NCBI GenBank assembly: GCA_000687695.1
Contig: JHWZ01000001.1
Coordinates: 62,001 to 126,000 of the forward strand
Reading direction: 5' to 3'
Source of the DNA: Lachnospiraceae bacterium P6B14
GTDB lineage: Bacteria; Bacillota; Clostridia; Lachnospirales; Lachnospiraceae
Length of the DNA: 64,000 nt
In this document: one piece after another, positions 25,980-34,690 of the stretch
Numbering within the stretch: position 1 is the first letter of the stretch
Layout of the letters: every line of letters starts with the position of its first letter
Notes under the pieces: model-generated
The model's database searches: none
The model's input: only the letters and a program-made list of their open reading frames with translations
Told to the model about the DNA's origin: nothing
Position numbers and translations under genes: made by a program

Positions 25980-28106
25980 TCACATCTGGTTGTATTTTTT
26001 CAGGATGATCTTAACTTCAGTAAGCGAGTCCATAAACGCCTCTACACATTTCGGATCAAACTGCGTGCCCGAGCTTTCCTCGATGATCTGAAGTGCTTTT
26101 TCGGGTGGGAACGCCGGCTTATATACGCGCTTTGAAGTCAGCGCATCAAATACATCCGCAACTGCCATAACGCGCGCCGACAGCGGGATGACCTCGCCGT
26201 GAAGTCCCTCAGGATAACCCTTGCCGTCCCATCTCTCATGATGATACGCCGCCATGTTTCGAGCCTCTTTAAGGTAATTCTCTCCGTGTACCGTATCGAT
26301 GGCACGCTCTATGATCTCACGACCTGCGGTAGTATGAGTCTTGATTATCTCATACTCCTCGTCAGTCAGTTTTCCGGGTTTATTCAGCACGGCGTCGGGT
26401 ACATTTATCTTTCCGACATCATGAAGCGGCGCACTTATCACTGCATCCGACATGTATTTCGGTGTCAGTTTCTCCGCATAGTAGCCTTTTTTCTTTAATC
26501 CCTCGAGAATGATCTTTACGTAGGCGGCAGTTTTCTGGATGTGTGCACCCGTATCAGAGTCTCTGCTCTCGACCATGTCCGCCATCGTGATGATCAGTCC
26601 GTTCTGCATCTGTGCGGTCGCCTCTGTATAATGACGCAGGTCACGCATCTGCTCAGCCACGGATATCATCATTCGACAAAGATTGTCATACAGATACTCT
26701 ATCTCATCATCCGTCTTTACTCTGATCTCACGGAAATCTTTCACCTTTTGATCAAGTGTTTTCTGATCGACATCCTCAACAGCAAAACCGTCCATAGCCT
26801 GAGCGATCGCCTTTATCGGAAGCACCATGAAAAATCTCGCGATCCACAGACCTGTTGCCACTACGAATATAAGTATACCAAGTATGATCAAAAATGATTT
26901 TGAAAGGTACTCTTTTGTATAGTTTTCCATGCTGGAGTAGTCGATATCCGCACCGGCATACGCCACGGTCCTGCCGGAAGATGTTTTGATCGGGACATAA
27001 GCCGTCAAAAGATGTCCAAACTGATCATCACTCTCCAATACGGGAATATCGACTCCTGCCAAAAGGTCTTTCTTGTATGGGAGAAACGACTTGTCAAATT
27101 CAATCTTCTCTCCGATAATGCTGTTTTTTGCGCTCGGATCCACATCGAGCACCATATGAACTCCATCTTTTTTTATCTGGTATACATACATGTATTTGAT
27201 TCTGTTCATGGTCTTGTTAGCTCTTTTTATGGCTTCATATGACTCTCTGTAATTCTTCATGTTGCAGGACGATGAACTCATGCCACTCTTTAAGTATTCA
27301 TTTATCCTGTCACCATCCATGGTTTCCGCGACAAACTGCGCAGCTTTCGTTACCGTAGTCGAGCAATCGTCATGTACCGTATCCTCATACAGCTTCAACG
27401 TGACGAGACCCTGCGCGGTAACAAGAAGACATCCCGTCGCCATTATAAGTGCAAAAATACGCCCGCCGAGCGTATAGGTTCCGCCGGAAACCTTGTCCAG
27501 GCTCTCAACCTCTTCCGTTGACAGCGGTTTCTGACACCAGTTGCTGTTCCAAAGAGCAGCCCTATGATCCTTTGGTACGATCTTGTAGAGGACAAATGCA
27601 ACCGCGACTGCGATAGTCTTGTCCACGAAATCGATCGCGATACTGAACAGAATACAGAAAACCCCATACAGAATATCATTGCCTCCGGCAAGATTCTTTG
27701 ATATCTCAGCCACCTCCGCAAGAGACGGTCCGCTACTGAGTACCCACTGTATTCCCGTGCCAAGTACACCCCCGACTACCGAAAGGATGAATATAAACAG
27801 AACCACATATCTCTTCTTTTTCAGTTTTCTGTTGTGAAGCGCAGAAACCGAGATCAGTGCAACGATAACGCTCACACTGAGATAGTAGATAGAAGCCGGT
27901 TCAAATATGGAACATATGATATGAGTACCGACTGCAGTAGACAGACCCCACAGCGAACCTGTCATGGCAGAAACTGCTATGGTCCCTATGGTATCCAAAT
28001 AAAGCGGCAAACCAAAATGCCTCATAAAGCAGCTGAGACTGACATTGATGGCTATACCTATGATCATGATCACTGTTCGTGAAATATATAAACGAGTCTT
28101 ATTCAT
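25980..28106 (-). CDS. Membrane HD-GYP protein with extracytoplasmic sensor domain
   Basis: The 708-residue protein starts with a multi-helix membrane region resembling a transport or MASE-type module (to about residue 175). A further helix, a dCACHE-like outer domain (about 245-405) and a second helix (near 410-430) lead to a HAMP-like segment. The HD-GYP domain has all key residues: LHDVGKINVPDAVLNKPGKL, HTTAGREI, YHHERWDGKGYPEGLHG. It should degrade cyclic di-GMP in response to a small external molecule. It is the first gene of a three-gene operon with the hybrid kinase 27 bases downstream. Its promoter is at 28147-28175. Confidence 0.9.
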   Translation of the reverse strand: MNKTRLYISRTVIMIIGIAINVSLSCFMRHFGLPLYLDTIGTIAVSAMTGSLWGLSTAVGTHIICSIFEPASIYYLSVSVIVALISVSALHNRKLKKKRYVVLFIFILSVVGGVLGTGIQWVLSSGPSLAEVAEISKNLAGGNDILYGVFCILFSIAIDFVDKTIAVAVAFVLYKIVPKDHRAALWNSNWCQKPLSTEEVESLDKVSGGTYTLGGRIFALIMATGCLLVTAQGLVTLKLYEDTVHDDCSTTVTKAAQFVAETMDGDRINEYLKSGMSSSSCNMKNYRESYEAIKRANKTMNRIKYMYVYQIKKDGVHMVLDVDPSAKNSIIGEKIEFDKSFLPYKKDLLAGVDIPVLESDDQFGHLLTAYVPIKTSSGRTVAYAGADIDYSSMENYTKEYLSKSFLIILGILIFVVATGLWIARFFMVLPIKAIAQAMDGFAVEDVDQKTLDQKVKDFREIRVKTDDEIEYLYDNLCRMMISVAEQMRDLRHYTEATAQMQNGLIITMADMVESRDSDTGAHIQKTAAYVKIILEGLKKKGYYAEKLTPKYMSDAVISAPLHDVGKINVPDAVLNKPGKLTDEEYEIIKTHTTAGREIIERAIDTVHGENYLKEARNMAAYHHERWDGKGYPEGLHGEVIPLSARVMAVADVFDALTSKRVYKPAFPPEKALQIIEESSGTQFDPKCVEAFMDSLTEVKIILKKYNQM

Positions 28107-28146
28107 GTGATTACCCCTTGTAAAAAAACCTACAAACCCAAGCTAT

Positions 28147-28175
28147 ATTGTACCACTATCCGCCCCCGTGGTCAA
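28147..28175 (-). promoter_or_regulatory. Promoter of the HD-GYP/hybrid kinase operon
   Basis: On the minus strand TTGACC (28175-28170) and TACAAT (28152-28147) are spaced by 17 bases, about 40 bases before the start of the membrane HD-GYP gene. Confidence 0.75.
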
Positions 28176-28186
28176 GCATTTCAAAG

Positions 28187-28215
28187 TTGACAGCTTTATG
28201 AAATATTGATATAAT
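28187..28215 (+). promoter_or_regulatory. Perfect-consensus promoter of the plus-strand HD-GYP gene
   Basis: TTGACA at 28187-28192 and TATAAT at 28210-28215 with exactly 17 bases between them. The -35 boxes of this and the opposite promoter are 11 bases apart, so a single bound protein could act on both. Confidence 0.85.
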
Positions 28216-28264
28216 CGCTCTGTATAATTGACGTAGGATACACTTATACACGGGAGCGATCGCT

Positions 28265-30643
28265 ATGATGGAATTTTTGAGAACATACCAGCTTGATCTC
28301 ATGCTTATCCTGTCCGGGATATGCGGCATTCTTTTGTTCTTTTCGCTGATCATAAAAAACCTTTCCAGCAACGCCCGTTCAGCATTTATCATGTTGATGA
28401 CCTCAGCCACCATTTTGCTTGTCTCCGATCGCTACGCATATATATTCAGAGGCGACGTAAGTTCGGTAGGCTTCTGGATGGTCAGGATCTGTAATTTTTT
28501 GGTATATGTCGCAACGATATGCGATGTGATCTTCTACGGCCTTTTGCTCAAGGCAATGATAACGGACTCCGATGGCAAGGAAAAAAAGATCCCGCTTGAG
28601 CTCAAACTGGTCGGTATCGTATGCTTTATACATTTGGGACTCATTATCGTATCTCAGTTTACAGGTCTTTTTTATACATTTGACGAGGCAAATCGCTATC
28701 AGCGTACATCCCTTAATCCTTTACTCTATGCAGCGCCTATCATCTCAATGGCACTGTTATTGATCCTCATCATCAAACGCCGGAAGCTTTTTTCAAAAAG
28801 GCTTTTCCTGACGCTGATACTCTTTGAGATAGCGCCCATAATCGCGGGAATACTGCAGTTCATTTTCTACGGACTTTCCATCACAAACATAGTCTCATCC
28901 ATTATGATCATAATAGTGTACATAATCGCTATGACTGATATGAACCGAAAATTCGAGAAAGTAGATACTGTCGAGATAGATCACCTCATGGAGAGACAAG
29001 AACGTATGCAGCGTCTGCTCGATCAGACGGCGACGACACTGATGTCTGCGGTGGACGCAAAAGAGGAGTACACGCAGGGCCACTCAGCACGTGTCGCCAA
29101 GTATGCCAGACAGATTGCCGAGCACATCGGCAAGGATAAAAAGGAATGCGATGAGATATACTACGCAGGACTCCTGCACGACATCGGGAAGATCGGAATC
29201 CCCGATTATATAATCAACAAAATCGGAGAACTCACTCCCGAGGAATACGAGATCATGAAACAGCATCCGACGCTGGGCAGACACATACTCTCCGGTATCA
29301 CTGATATGCCATATCTGGCCATCGGAGCAAACTTTCATCATGAGAGGTATGACGGCACCGGTTATCCTGAGGGCCTTAAAGGAAAGGAGATACCTGAGCT
29401 CGGGCGTATACTTGCCGTCGCCGATGCATATGATGCGATGTCATCGAACCGCAGCTACAGAGACGCTATCCCTCAGCAGAAGATAAGGGAAGAGTTCATA
29501 AAACACTCAGGCACACAGTTCGATCCTGATTTTGCAAAAATAATGCAACATCTGATCGACCTCGACTCCGAATATCAGATGAAGGAGAAAACCGATTCAC
29601 CGGGCCTGTCTGTCGATACCGTCATACACTGTAATGAATACAGAGACGTGATATCCGAGGGCGTCCTCATCACGCCGGAGCCAACCCACATCACTCTCAA
29701 ATGCGAGTCGGATGTCGATGGAGAACCGGCCTTTGTTCTTTTTGATTCACTGGATGCAAAGGTATATACCGAAGAGCCTCTGAAAACGGAAATGAACTAT
29801 TTTGAATACGGCGAGATACATTTCGATGGAGAGAGCTCTGTAAGCGGTGCCAGAAAGTCAGAAACAGAGGTTATCGACATAACAGGTAAGAGAGATCCTC
29901 TTCCGGCTTCGCAGTACGATGTCACCGCCGTCCGCTACAGAGACCACGCCATGTTCTATATAAGACGTGAACACTTCGAGGTCAGGGTCATAGTCGCTCT
30001 TCCGGATAATACCAGATTCCTATATGCGGGGATCACAGGAGAGAACTGCAGTATTCACGATATCGAAGTCACGAAATCAGACGGTCCTATCGGCGATCAC
30101 TACATTCCGCGTATCGCCGAGGAGATCAGTTATATAAATGTACCCGAGGGCGATGTTCCGAACGTTCAGATCGACGGATACCGTACGGATTCCGCCAGGG
30201 GTATCCCGATCCCGGATGGTGTCATGGAAGTGAGCTTCCACACGATGAGCCTTCCTACCGCAAGACTCGTATGGCACACCGCATTCATCGACATCTTCAC
30301 ATCAGATAACAAACGTGTTGAAGGACCGAACTTCAGAGAGTTCGCCCTGATACGACTGGATGGCGAGTACTGGGATGACGCTGACGGTCTGTCGGAGAAC
30401 AATATGGAAGTCAGAAAAACAGACGACTTTGTAGACTGGGATGAGTGGAAAAAGCTTAACAGCGCCGGCATGGATGTAACTGTCAGATTCACGCGTGAAA
30501 ACAACGTGATCACCACCACGACGGAAAACGCCGGCATCTCCATAAACAATATCACAAGAGTTGATGACAGCATTAAAGATATCTACCTGTCACTCTCCGG
30601 AGACCAGGTTGCCCTCACGGGAATCAAGATTAATCACCTGTAA
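28265..30643 (+). CDS. Seven-helix membrane HD-GYP protein, paralogue
   Basis: The 792-residue protein has the same layout as the product of 19306-21690. Seven membrane helices are followed by an HD-GYP domain with canonical motifs (GHSARVAKYARQIA, LLHDIGKIGIPDYI, FHHERYDGTGYPEGLKG), then the shared C-terminal half of about 340 residues (for instance LFDSLDAKVYTEEPL against IFDSLDGRVHMSAGS). The two probably arose by duplication and now flank the hybrid kinase operon in opposite directions. GGGAG stands eight bases before the ATGATG. Predicted to hydrolyse cyclic di-GMP at the membrane. Confidence 0.9.
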   Translation: MMEFLRTYQLDLMLILSGICGILLFFSLIIKNLSSNARSAFIMLMTSATILLVSDRYAYIFRGDVSSVGFWMVRICNFLVYVATICDVIFYGLLLKAMITDSDGKEKKIPLELKLVGIVCFIHLGLIIVSQFTGLFYTFDEANRYQRTSLNPLLYAAPIISMALLLILIIKRRKLFSKRLFLTLILFEIAPIIAGILQFIFYGLSITNIVSSIMIIIVYIIAMTDMNRKFEKVDTVEIDHLMERQERMQRLLDQTATTLMSAVDAKEEYTQGHSARVAKYARQIAEHIGKDKKECDEIYYAGLLHDIGKIGIPDYIINKIGELTPEEYEIMKQHPTLGRHILSGITDMPYLAIGANFHHERYDGTGYPEGLKGKEIPELGRILAVADAYDAMSSNRSYRDAIPQQKIREEFIKHSGTQFDPDFAKIMQHLIDLDSEYQMKEKTDSPGLSVDTVIHCNEYRDVISEGVLITPEPTHITLKCESDVDGEPAFVLFDSLDAKVYTEEPLKTEMNYFEYGEIHFDGESSVSGARKSETEVIDITGKRDPLPASQYDVTAVRYRDHAMFYIRREHFEVRVIVALPDNTRFLYAGITGENCSIHDIEVTKSDGPIGDHYIPRIAEEISYINVPEGDVPNVQIDGYRTDSARGIPIPDGVMEVSFHTMSLPTARLVWHTAFIDIFTSDNKRVEGPNFREFALIRLDGEYWDDADGLSENNMEVRKTDDFVDWDEWKKLNSAGMDVTVRFTRENNVITTTTENAGISINNITRVDDSIKDIYLSLSGDQVALTGIKINHL

Positions 30644-30663
30644 AATACACATTAAAAATACCA

Positions 30664-30697
30664 TTAAAAAAGCCTTGCAAAAGCAAGGCTTTTTTTT
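30664..30697. terminator. Bidirectional terminator
   Basis: AAAAAGCCTTGC and GCAAGGCTTTTT form a 12-bp stem around AAAA, with T tracts on both strands, between converging genes. Confidence 0.93.
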
Positions 30698-30708
30698 CTG
30701 TAAATCCA

Positions 30709-33012
30709 TCAATCCTTCCATGGAACAAGTCCCGTAAGCATCTCCGTAAGCCAGGTAGTACCGGCCTTTCTGCGTATGTCAAGAGAGTTAACCGATACAC
30801 AATAAATACTCTTTACCAGGACATCATTTCCGACACTTTCAACAGTCTCCGATGCAGATCCCATATCACTTATTACATACTGTTTTTTACCTTTTTCTCC
30901 TATGTACATTGTAATGTGTCCGGAGAACATCAGAAGTGCACCCGCAGGGAGTTTACTTATCGCTTTTTTCTTTTCACTGTCCGTCATCTGTGACAGGTCT
31001 ACCTTGTATGTCGGCATCACTCTCTGCCATGTGGTGTTTCTGGGAAGCTCGAGGCCGAAGCAACGATATATCGACCTTGTAAACATCGAGCAATCCATCG
31101 CGTGCAGCATACCTCCCCAACCATAACGGTCACCGAGACAGGAAAACGCCACCTTGAGGATATTTTTCTTTGTTAACGGAAGATATCCCACGCTCACATT
31201 ATGATGAGCACCTATCAGTGCAGGTGTACGTACAAACTTACCGTCACCATCACGTGTCGGAAGCCATACCACATGGTTGTACCATGTACCACGCTCGGCG
31301 ATAGTCTCAGGCATCTGATCCTTCGGTATGAGCGGAAGAACTGTCCCCAGCATCAGATTCACCTCGGATGTCGCAGGGTCGAGGTTTGACTTTTCCAATG
31401 TGATATGACTCGTTGCTACCACGAGCGCCTGATCGCTTTTCAGATCCCACTGAGCGAGCCATGTATCCTTATCATCCACGATCGCAAAGTGATCTGCCTC
31501 AACCCATCCGTCGCAGTTACTGCTGGATCCGTGATAGAACTTTCCGTCCGCCGTGACCATATCTACTATGAACGGCTCGTTTACATTTATGGATGAGTTT
31601 ATAAACTCGTCATCAGCATCCGTAGCAGACCATCCCACCGGCTCCGTATTCGGAGCCATCCACTGATCGGCTCGTTTTGTGCAGATCGCGTATTGTTTAC
31701 TCTTAAGCTTACTTACATCTGCGTCCGCTACATTTTTCTTTATCTCATTAAACCATTTATCGATCGCAGCCTTATCAAGAGCCACTCCGCTTTTGTATAT
31801 GGTTTCTCTCGATCCGATGCGCTCTACTATGTCGTTATAAGTTGCATCAGCGAGCTTATCTCTTCTGTCCGCAGCCGTGGTAGCATAGCTTGTGGACATG
31901 TTTTTCAGATCATTCATATTGGTCGCGGAATCATCCATCAGCTTTTGGTTTTTAGCACGTATCTGCTTCTCGGTCATAAGTACCTTGTCGGCGTTTTTCT
32001 GGAGCTTTGCCCAGTATGAAGCCTTCGTCATGGCCGCGGTCACGTCCGACTGACAAGTGAGGTTTCCCTCTCCCGCAACGGGCGATGCGGTCGGCTTTAA
32101 TGTAGGCTCAACATATACGGGAGCTTTGCGAAAACCGAAGTAATAATCAACTCCCAAAAGGATTCCCTTCGCGATCATATTAAGGCGCGCATCGGTAAGT
32201 AAAGATACCTGGTTTCCGACCTCGAGATCGATGCTCGGCACGGTACTGAACGACGTCTGCGTCAGATCCATATCAAGAAGTCCGGTACCTTTTTTATTAA
32301 GGCCCGCCTTGACCAGACCGTCGATGCAGGCGTTTCCGAGCTTCATGTGTTCCTGCCACCATGTCTTGACCGGCTCCATATTTTTATAACTTTCATCATC
32401 GGGTATACTGCAGAAAAATACCCCGGCGTCCCTTGTCGTTATATTTGCATCGTAATGGATCGCGATATGACAGTCCGCTTTGTTGTTTGCGATCAAAGTA
32501 CGTGCGATATTATCGAGCTGTACATCATCGGTCTCTCTGATCATCAGAACATCATAACCGTTTTTCAGCAGAAGCTTTTTTGTAGCCTTTGCCGCCTTCA
32601 GCGTTGCAACAGCCTCAGGTGTCCCGTCCACAAATGTCATACCGGTTGATACCGCCTTTGCTTCGGTCGCACCTACCGAGGTTGACCCGGATACGAGCTT
32701 CGGGCTTCCATCCGGATGGCACAAAACCTTTACATCCTCTCCACCCTCGGTGCCGTGACCGGCGTTGACACAGATCACTTTGTGCTTGGCATTTTTAGAT
32801 GTTACTTTATAAAGTGTTGCCTTGCCGCTTGTTATCTTTGCGCACTCGCCATACTGCCATGACGGATTAAATGCGATGGATTTTTTCTTGTAGGTAGTTT
32901 TTGTCGTCTTGACAGTTTGCGTCTTTTTCGCTTCCGAAACAGATGTGTCAGGCGCTACCGAAAACGCCAGTGCAAATATAAGTACAGTTGCTAATGATTT
33001 TTTAAGATTCAT
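30709..33012 (-). CDS. Secreted N-acetylmuramoyl-L-alanine amidase with NlpC/P60 domain
   Basis: The 767-residue protein starts with a signal peptide (MNLKKSLATVLIFALAFSVA). An Amidase_3 domain lies at about 75-295: VICVNAGHGTEGGED with the zinc His, ATEAKAV with the Glu, and CHIAIHYDAN with the second His. A helical middle part and an SH3-like segment follow. The C-terminal cysteine peptidase region (about 625-735) has YGWGGMLHAMDCSMFTRSIY with the catalytic Cys and GHITMYIGE with the His. It should cut both the sugar-peptide bond and the peptide stem of peptidoglycan. It follows the P1 peptidase gene by 13 bases. Confidence 0.9.
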   Translation of the reverse strand: MNLKKSLATVLIFALAFSVAPDTSVSEAKKTQTVKTTKTTYKKKSIAFNPSWQYGECAKITSGKATLYKVTSKNAKHKVICVNAGHGTEGGEDVKVLCHPDGSPKLVSGSTSVGATEAKAVSTGMTFVDGTPEAVATLKAAKATKKLLLKNGYDVLMIRETDDVQLDNIARTLIANNKADCHIAIHYDANITTRDAGVFFCSIPDDESYKNMEPVKTWWQEHMKLGNACIDGLVKAGLNKKGTGLLDMDLTQTSFSTVPSIDLEVGNQVSLLTDARLNMIAKGILLGVDYYFGFRKAPVYVEPTLKPTASPVAGEGNLTCQSDVTAAMTKASYWAKLQKNADKVLMTEKQIRAKNQKLMDDSATNMNDLKNMSTSYATTAADRRDKLADATYNDIVERIGSRETIYKSGVALDKAAIDKWFNEIKKNVADADVSKLKSKQYAICTKRADQWMAPNTEPVGWSATDADDEFINSSINVNEPFIVDMVTADGKFYHGSSSNCDGWVEADHFAIVDDKDTWLAQWDLKSDQALVVATSHITLEKSNLDPATSEVNLMLGTVLPLIPKDQMPETIAERGTWYNHVVWLPTRDGDGKFVRTPALIGAHHNVSVGYLPLTKKNILKVAFSCLGDRYGWGGMLHAMDCSMFTRSIYRCFGLELPRNTTWQRVMPTYKVDLSQMTDSEKKKAISKLPAGALLMFSGHITMYIGEKGKKQYVISDMGSASETVESVGNDVLVKSIYCVSVNSLDIRRKAGTTWLTEMLTGLVPWKD

Positions 33013-33025
33013 TCCGTTTCTCCCC

Positions 33026-33988
33026 TTATAAATCCTTTGCCGCCGTAAATCCGTACGCTGTCTCGGCGCTATTTACGGCTCTTAGTATCGCCTCACATAT
33101 AACGTCGGCTGCGAGCGCTCCGACCAGATCCTGATCAGCCTTCACATCTCCTACCGACACCGCATAGATGCTGTCACCGTCTGCTGATGTATGCACCGGT
33201 CGGATGCTCCTGGCATAACCATCGTGTCCCATCCCGGCGATCTTGCAAAGCCCGGATTTTTCAAAATATGCATTGGTGATGATCACTCCGAGAGTCGTAT
33301 TGTCAACAAACTTGTTTTCCTTGACATCGATGGACGCTCTCATCATATCATCCGTGCTTCTGAACCCTTTTTTATCCTCTGTCAAAAGTCCGGCAACCTT
33401 CTTTCCGGTTTTATGATCAAAAATATCCCCGAGGGCATTCAGTGCCACCACGGCACCCACCTGAAGTTCTCCGATCTGAACGGCATAGCTTCCTATACCC
33501 GTCTTCATGCAGGTCTCCATCCCGGCTATCTTTCCAACCGTGGCTCCGCATCCGGCTCCATAGTTTCCATCCTGATAGTTCGGCGCGTCGAGAGCCTTTT
33601 TCGCTGCCTCATATGCCATCGAGGCATCCGGACGAACCTTGCAGTCACCCACCGTCAGATCAAAAAGATCCGACTGCACGACCAAAGGCACCTTCGTTAT
33701 GCCTACGTCAAAGCCTATATCTCTTTCCTCCAGGCATTTCATCGCGCCACCGGCGGCGTCAAGTCCAAACGCGCTTCCGCCTCCCAGGACGATGGCGTGT
33801 ACAAACTGCGCAGCCATAAGCGGATTCAGCAGCTGTGAATCTCTCGCCGCGGGGCCACCGCCGCGGACATCCAGTCCGGCACGCATACCTTCCTTACTTA
33901 CAAATACGGTGCAGCCTGTCGCAGCTTCTTTGTTCTCAACCTGTCCGATTCCGATTCCGGCAATCTCGGTTATTTTTATCTCTCTCAT
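33026..33988 (-). CDS. P1/DmpA family peptidase (L-aminopeptidase/D-esterase type)
   Basis: The 320-residue protein carries DVRGGGPAARDSQLL near the N-terminus, AIVLGGGSAFGLDAAGGAM near residue 75, and GNYGAGCGATVGKIAG, all marks of the DmpA/P1 family. These enzymes self-cleave next to a nucleophile in the C-terminal part; NTTLGVIITNA near residue 240 fits that site, with Thr as the nucleophile. Members release N-terminal residues from peptides. The ATG at 33988 has AGGGGGA at good spacing; a GTG ten codons upstream is less likely. It is the first gene of a two-gene unit with the amidase, so both may recycle wall peptides. Confidence 0.88.
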   Translation of the reverse strand: MREIKITEIAGIGIGQVENKEAATGCTVFVSKEGMRAGLDVRGGGPAARDSQLLNPLMAAQFVHAIVLGGGSAFGLDAAGGAMKCLEERDIGFDVGITKVPLVVQSDLFDLTVGDCKVRPDASMAYEAAKKALDAPNYQDGNYGAGCGATVGKIAGMETCMKTGIGSYAVQIGELQVGAVVALNALGDIFDHKTGKKVAGLLTEDKKGFRSTDDMMRASIDVKENKFVDNTTLGVIITNAYFEKSGLCKIAGMGHDGYARSIRPVHTSADGDSIYAVSVGDVKADQDLVGALAADVICEAILRAVNSAETAYGFTAAKDL

Positions 33989-34046
33989 CAAAGCATCCCC
34001 CTTGTTTTGTTTTTTCACAAGATATATCTATTATATGAAAAATAGC

Positions 34047-34075
34047 TTGCATCTGCAAGGTTTTTTTGTTAATAT
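34047..34075 (+). promoter_or_regulatory. Candidate promoter of luxS
   Basis: TTGCAT at 34047-34052 and TAATAT at 34070-34075 are 17 bases apart. A short CTTGCA/TGCAAG dyad overlaps the -35 box. The luxS start is 48 bases downstream. Confidence 0.5.
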
Positions 34076-34122
34076 TTATTCATTGAAACTATGATTTTCA
34101 TCCAATGAAAGGAGATGCCGAT

Positions 34123-34647
34123 ATGGATTTGATACCAAGCTTTTCCGTGGATCACACAAAGATCATACCGGGGATTTTTACAAGTCGTATTGATATAGTG
34201 GGAGAGAACAAGATAACAACCTACGATATCAGAGTAACAAAGCCGAACGTTGAGCCGGCCGTAGATGTAGCTGCGATGCACTCTCTCGAGCACATCATCG
34301 CTACCTACCTTCGCAACAATGACGAATGGAAGGACGAGGTCATCTACTGGGGACCGATGGGCTGTTTGACCGGTTTCTATCTCATCTTAAAGGGCAACCG
34401 CGCACCGCGTGAGATACATGAACTGCTCTATAAAGCCTTTGACTCTGTCAAGGATTCCACTGAGGTACCGGGTGCTGAGGCGGTGAACTGCGGCAACTAC
34501 CGCATGCATAATCTGGAGATCGCCAAGTGGCATGCAGCCAAGTTTGCAGATTATCTATTGAAAAACAAGGATAATGATAAGATCTTTGAATACCCCAAAT
34601 CAGAACGACTTGTAACGGATGAGGGTAAACAGTTCTTTGATTCATGA
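34123..34647 (+). CDS. luxS: S-ribosylhomocysteine lyase
   Basis: The 174-residue enzyme splits S-ribosylhomocysteine into homocysteine and the precursor of autoinducer-2. The iron site motif HSLEH is at residues 54-58, the catalytic Cys sits in GPMGCLTGFYL near residue 84, and PGAEAVNCGNYRMHNLE follows. All key residues are present. The ATG at 34123 is chosen because GGAG lies 10 to 12 bases upstream. It is monocistronic, bounded by its promoter and by a terminator shared with the next gene. No neighbouring methionine-cycle gene is seen. Confidence 0.96.
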   Translation: MDLIPSFSVDHTKIIPGIFTSRIDIVGENKITTYDIRVTKPNVEPAVDVAAMHSLEHIIATYLRNNDEWKDEVIYWGPMGCLTGFYLILKGNRAPREIHELLYKAFDSVKDSTEVPGAEAVNCGNYRMHNLEIAKWHAAKFADYLLKNKDNDKIFEYPKSERLVTDEGKQFFDS

Positions 34648-34651
34648 TCCC

Positions 34652-34686
34652 AAAAAGCCTTGCGAGTTTTTGATCGCAAGGCTTTT
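34652..34686. terminator. Bidirectional terminator after luxS
   Basis: AAAAAGCCTTGCGA pairs with TCGCAAGGCTTTT around an eight-base loop. It separates luxS from the converging glycosidase-like gene. Confidence 0.9.
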
Positions 34687-34690
34687 CATT

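Noticed and set aside
34047-34069. Attenuator terminator in the luxS leader
   Set aside because: The stem CTTGCA/TGCAAG is only six bases and overlaps the likely -35 box, so it cannot be transcribed from that promoter.
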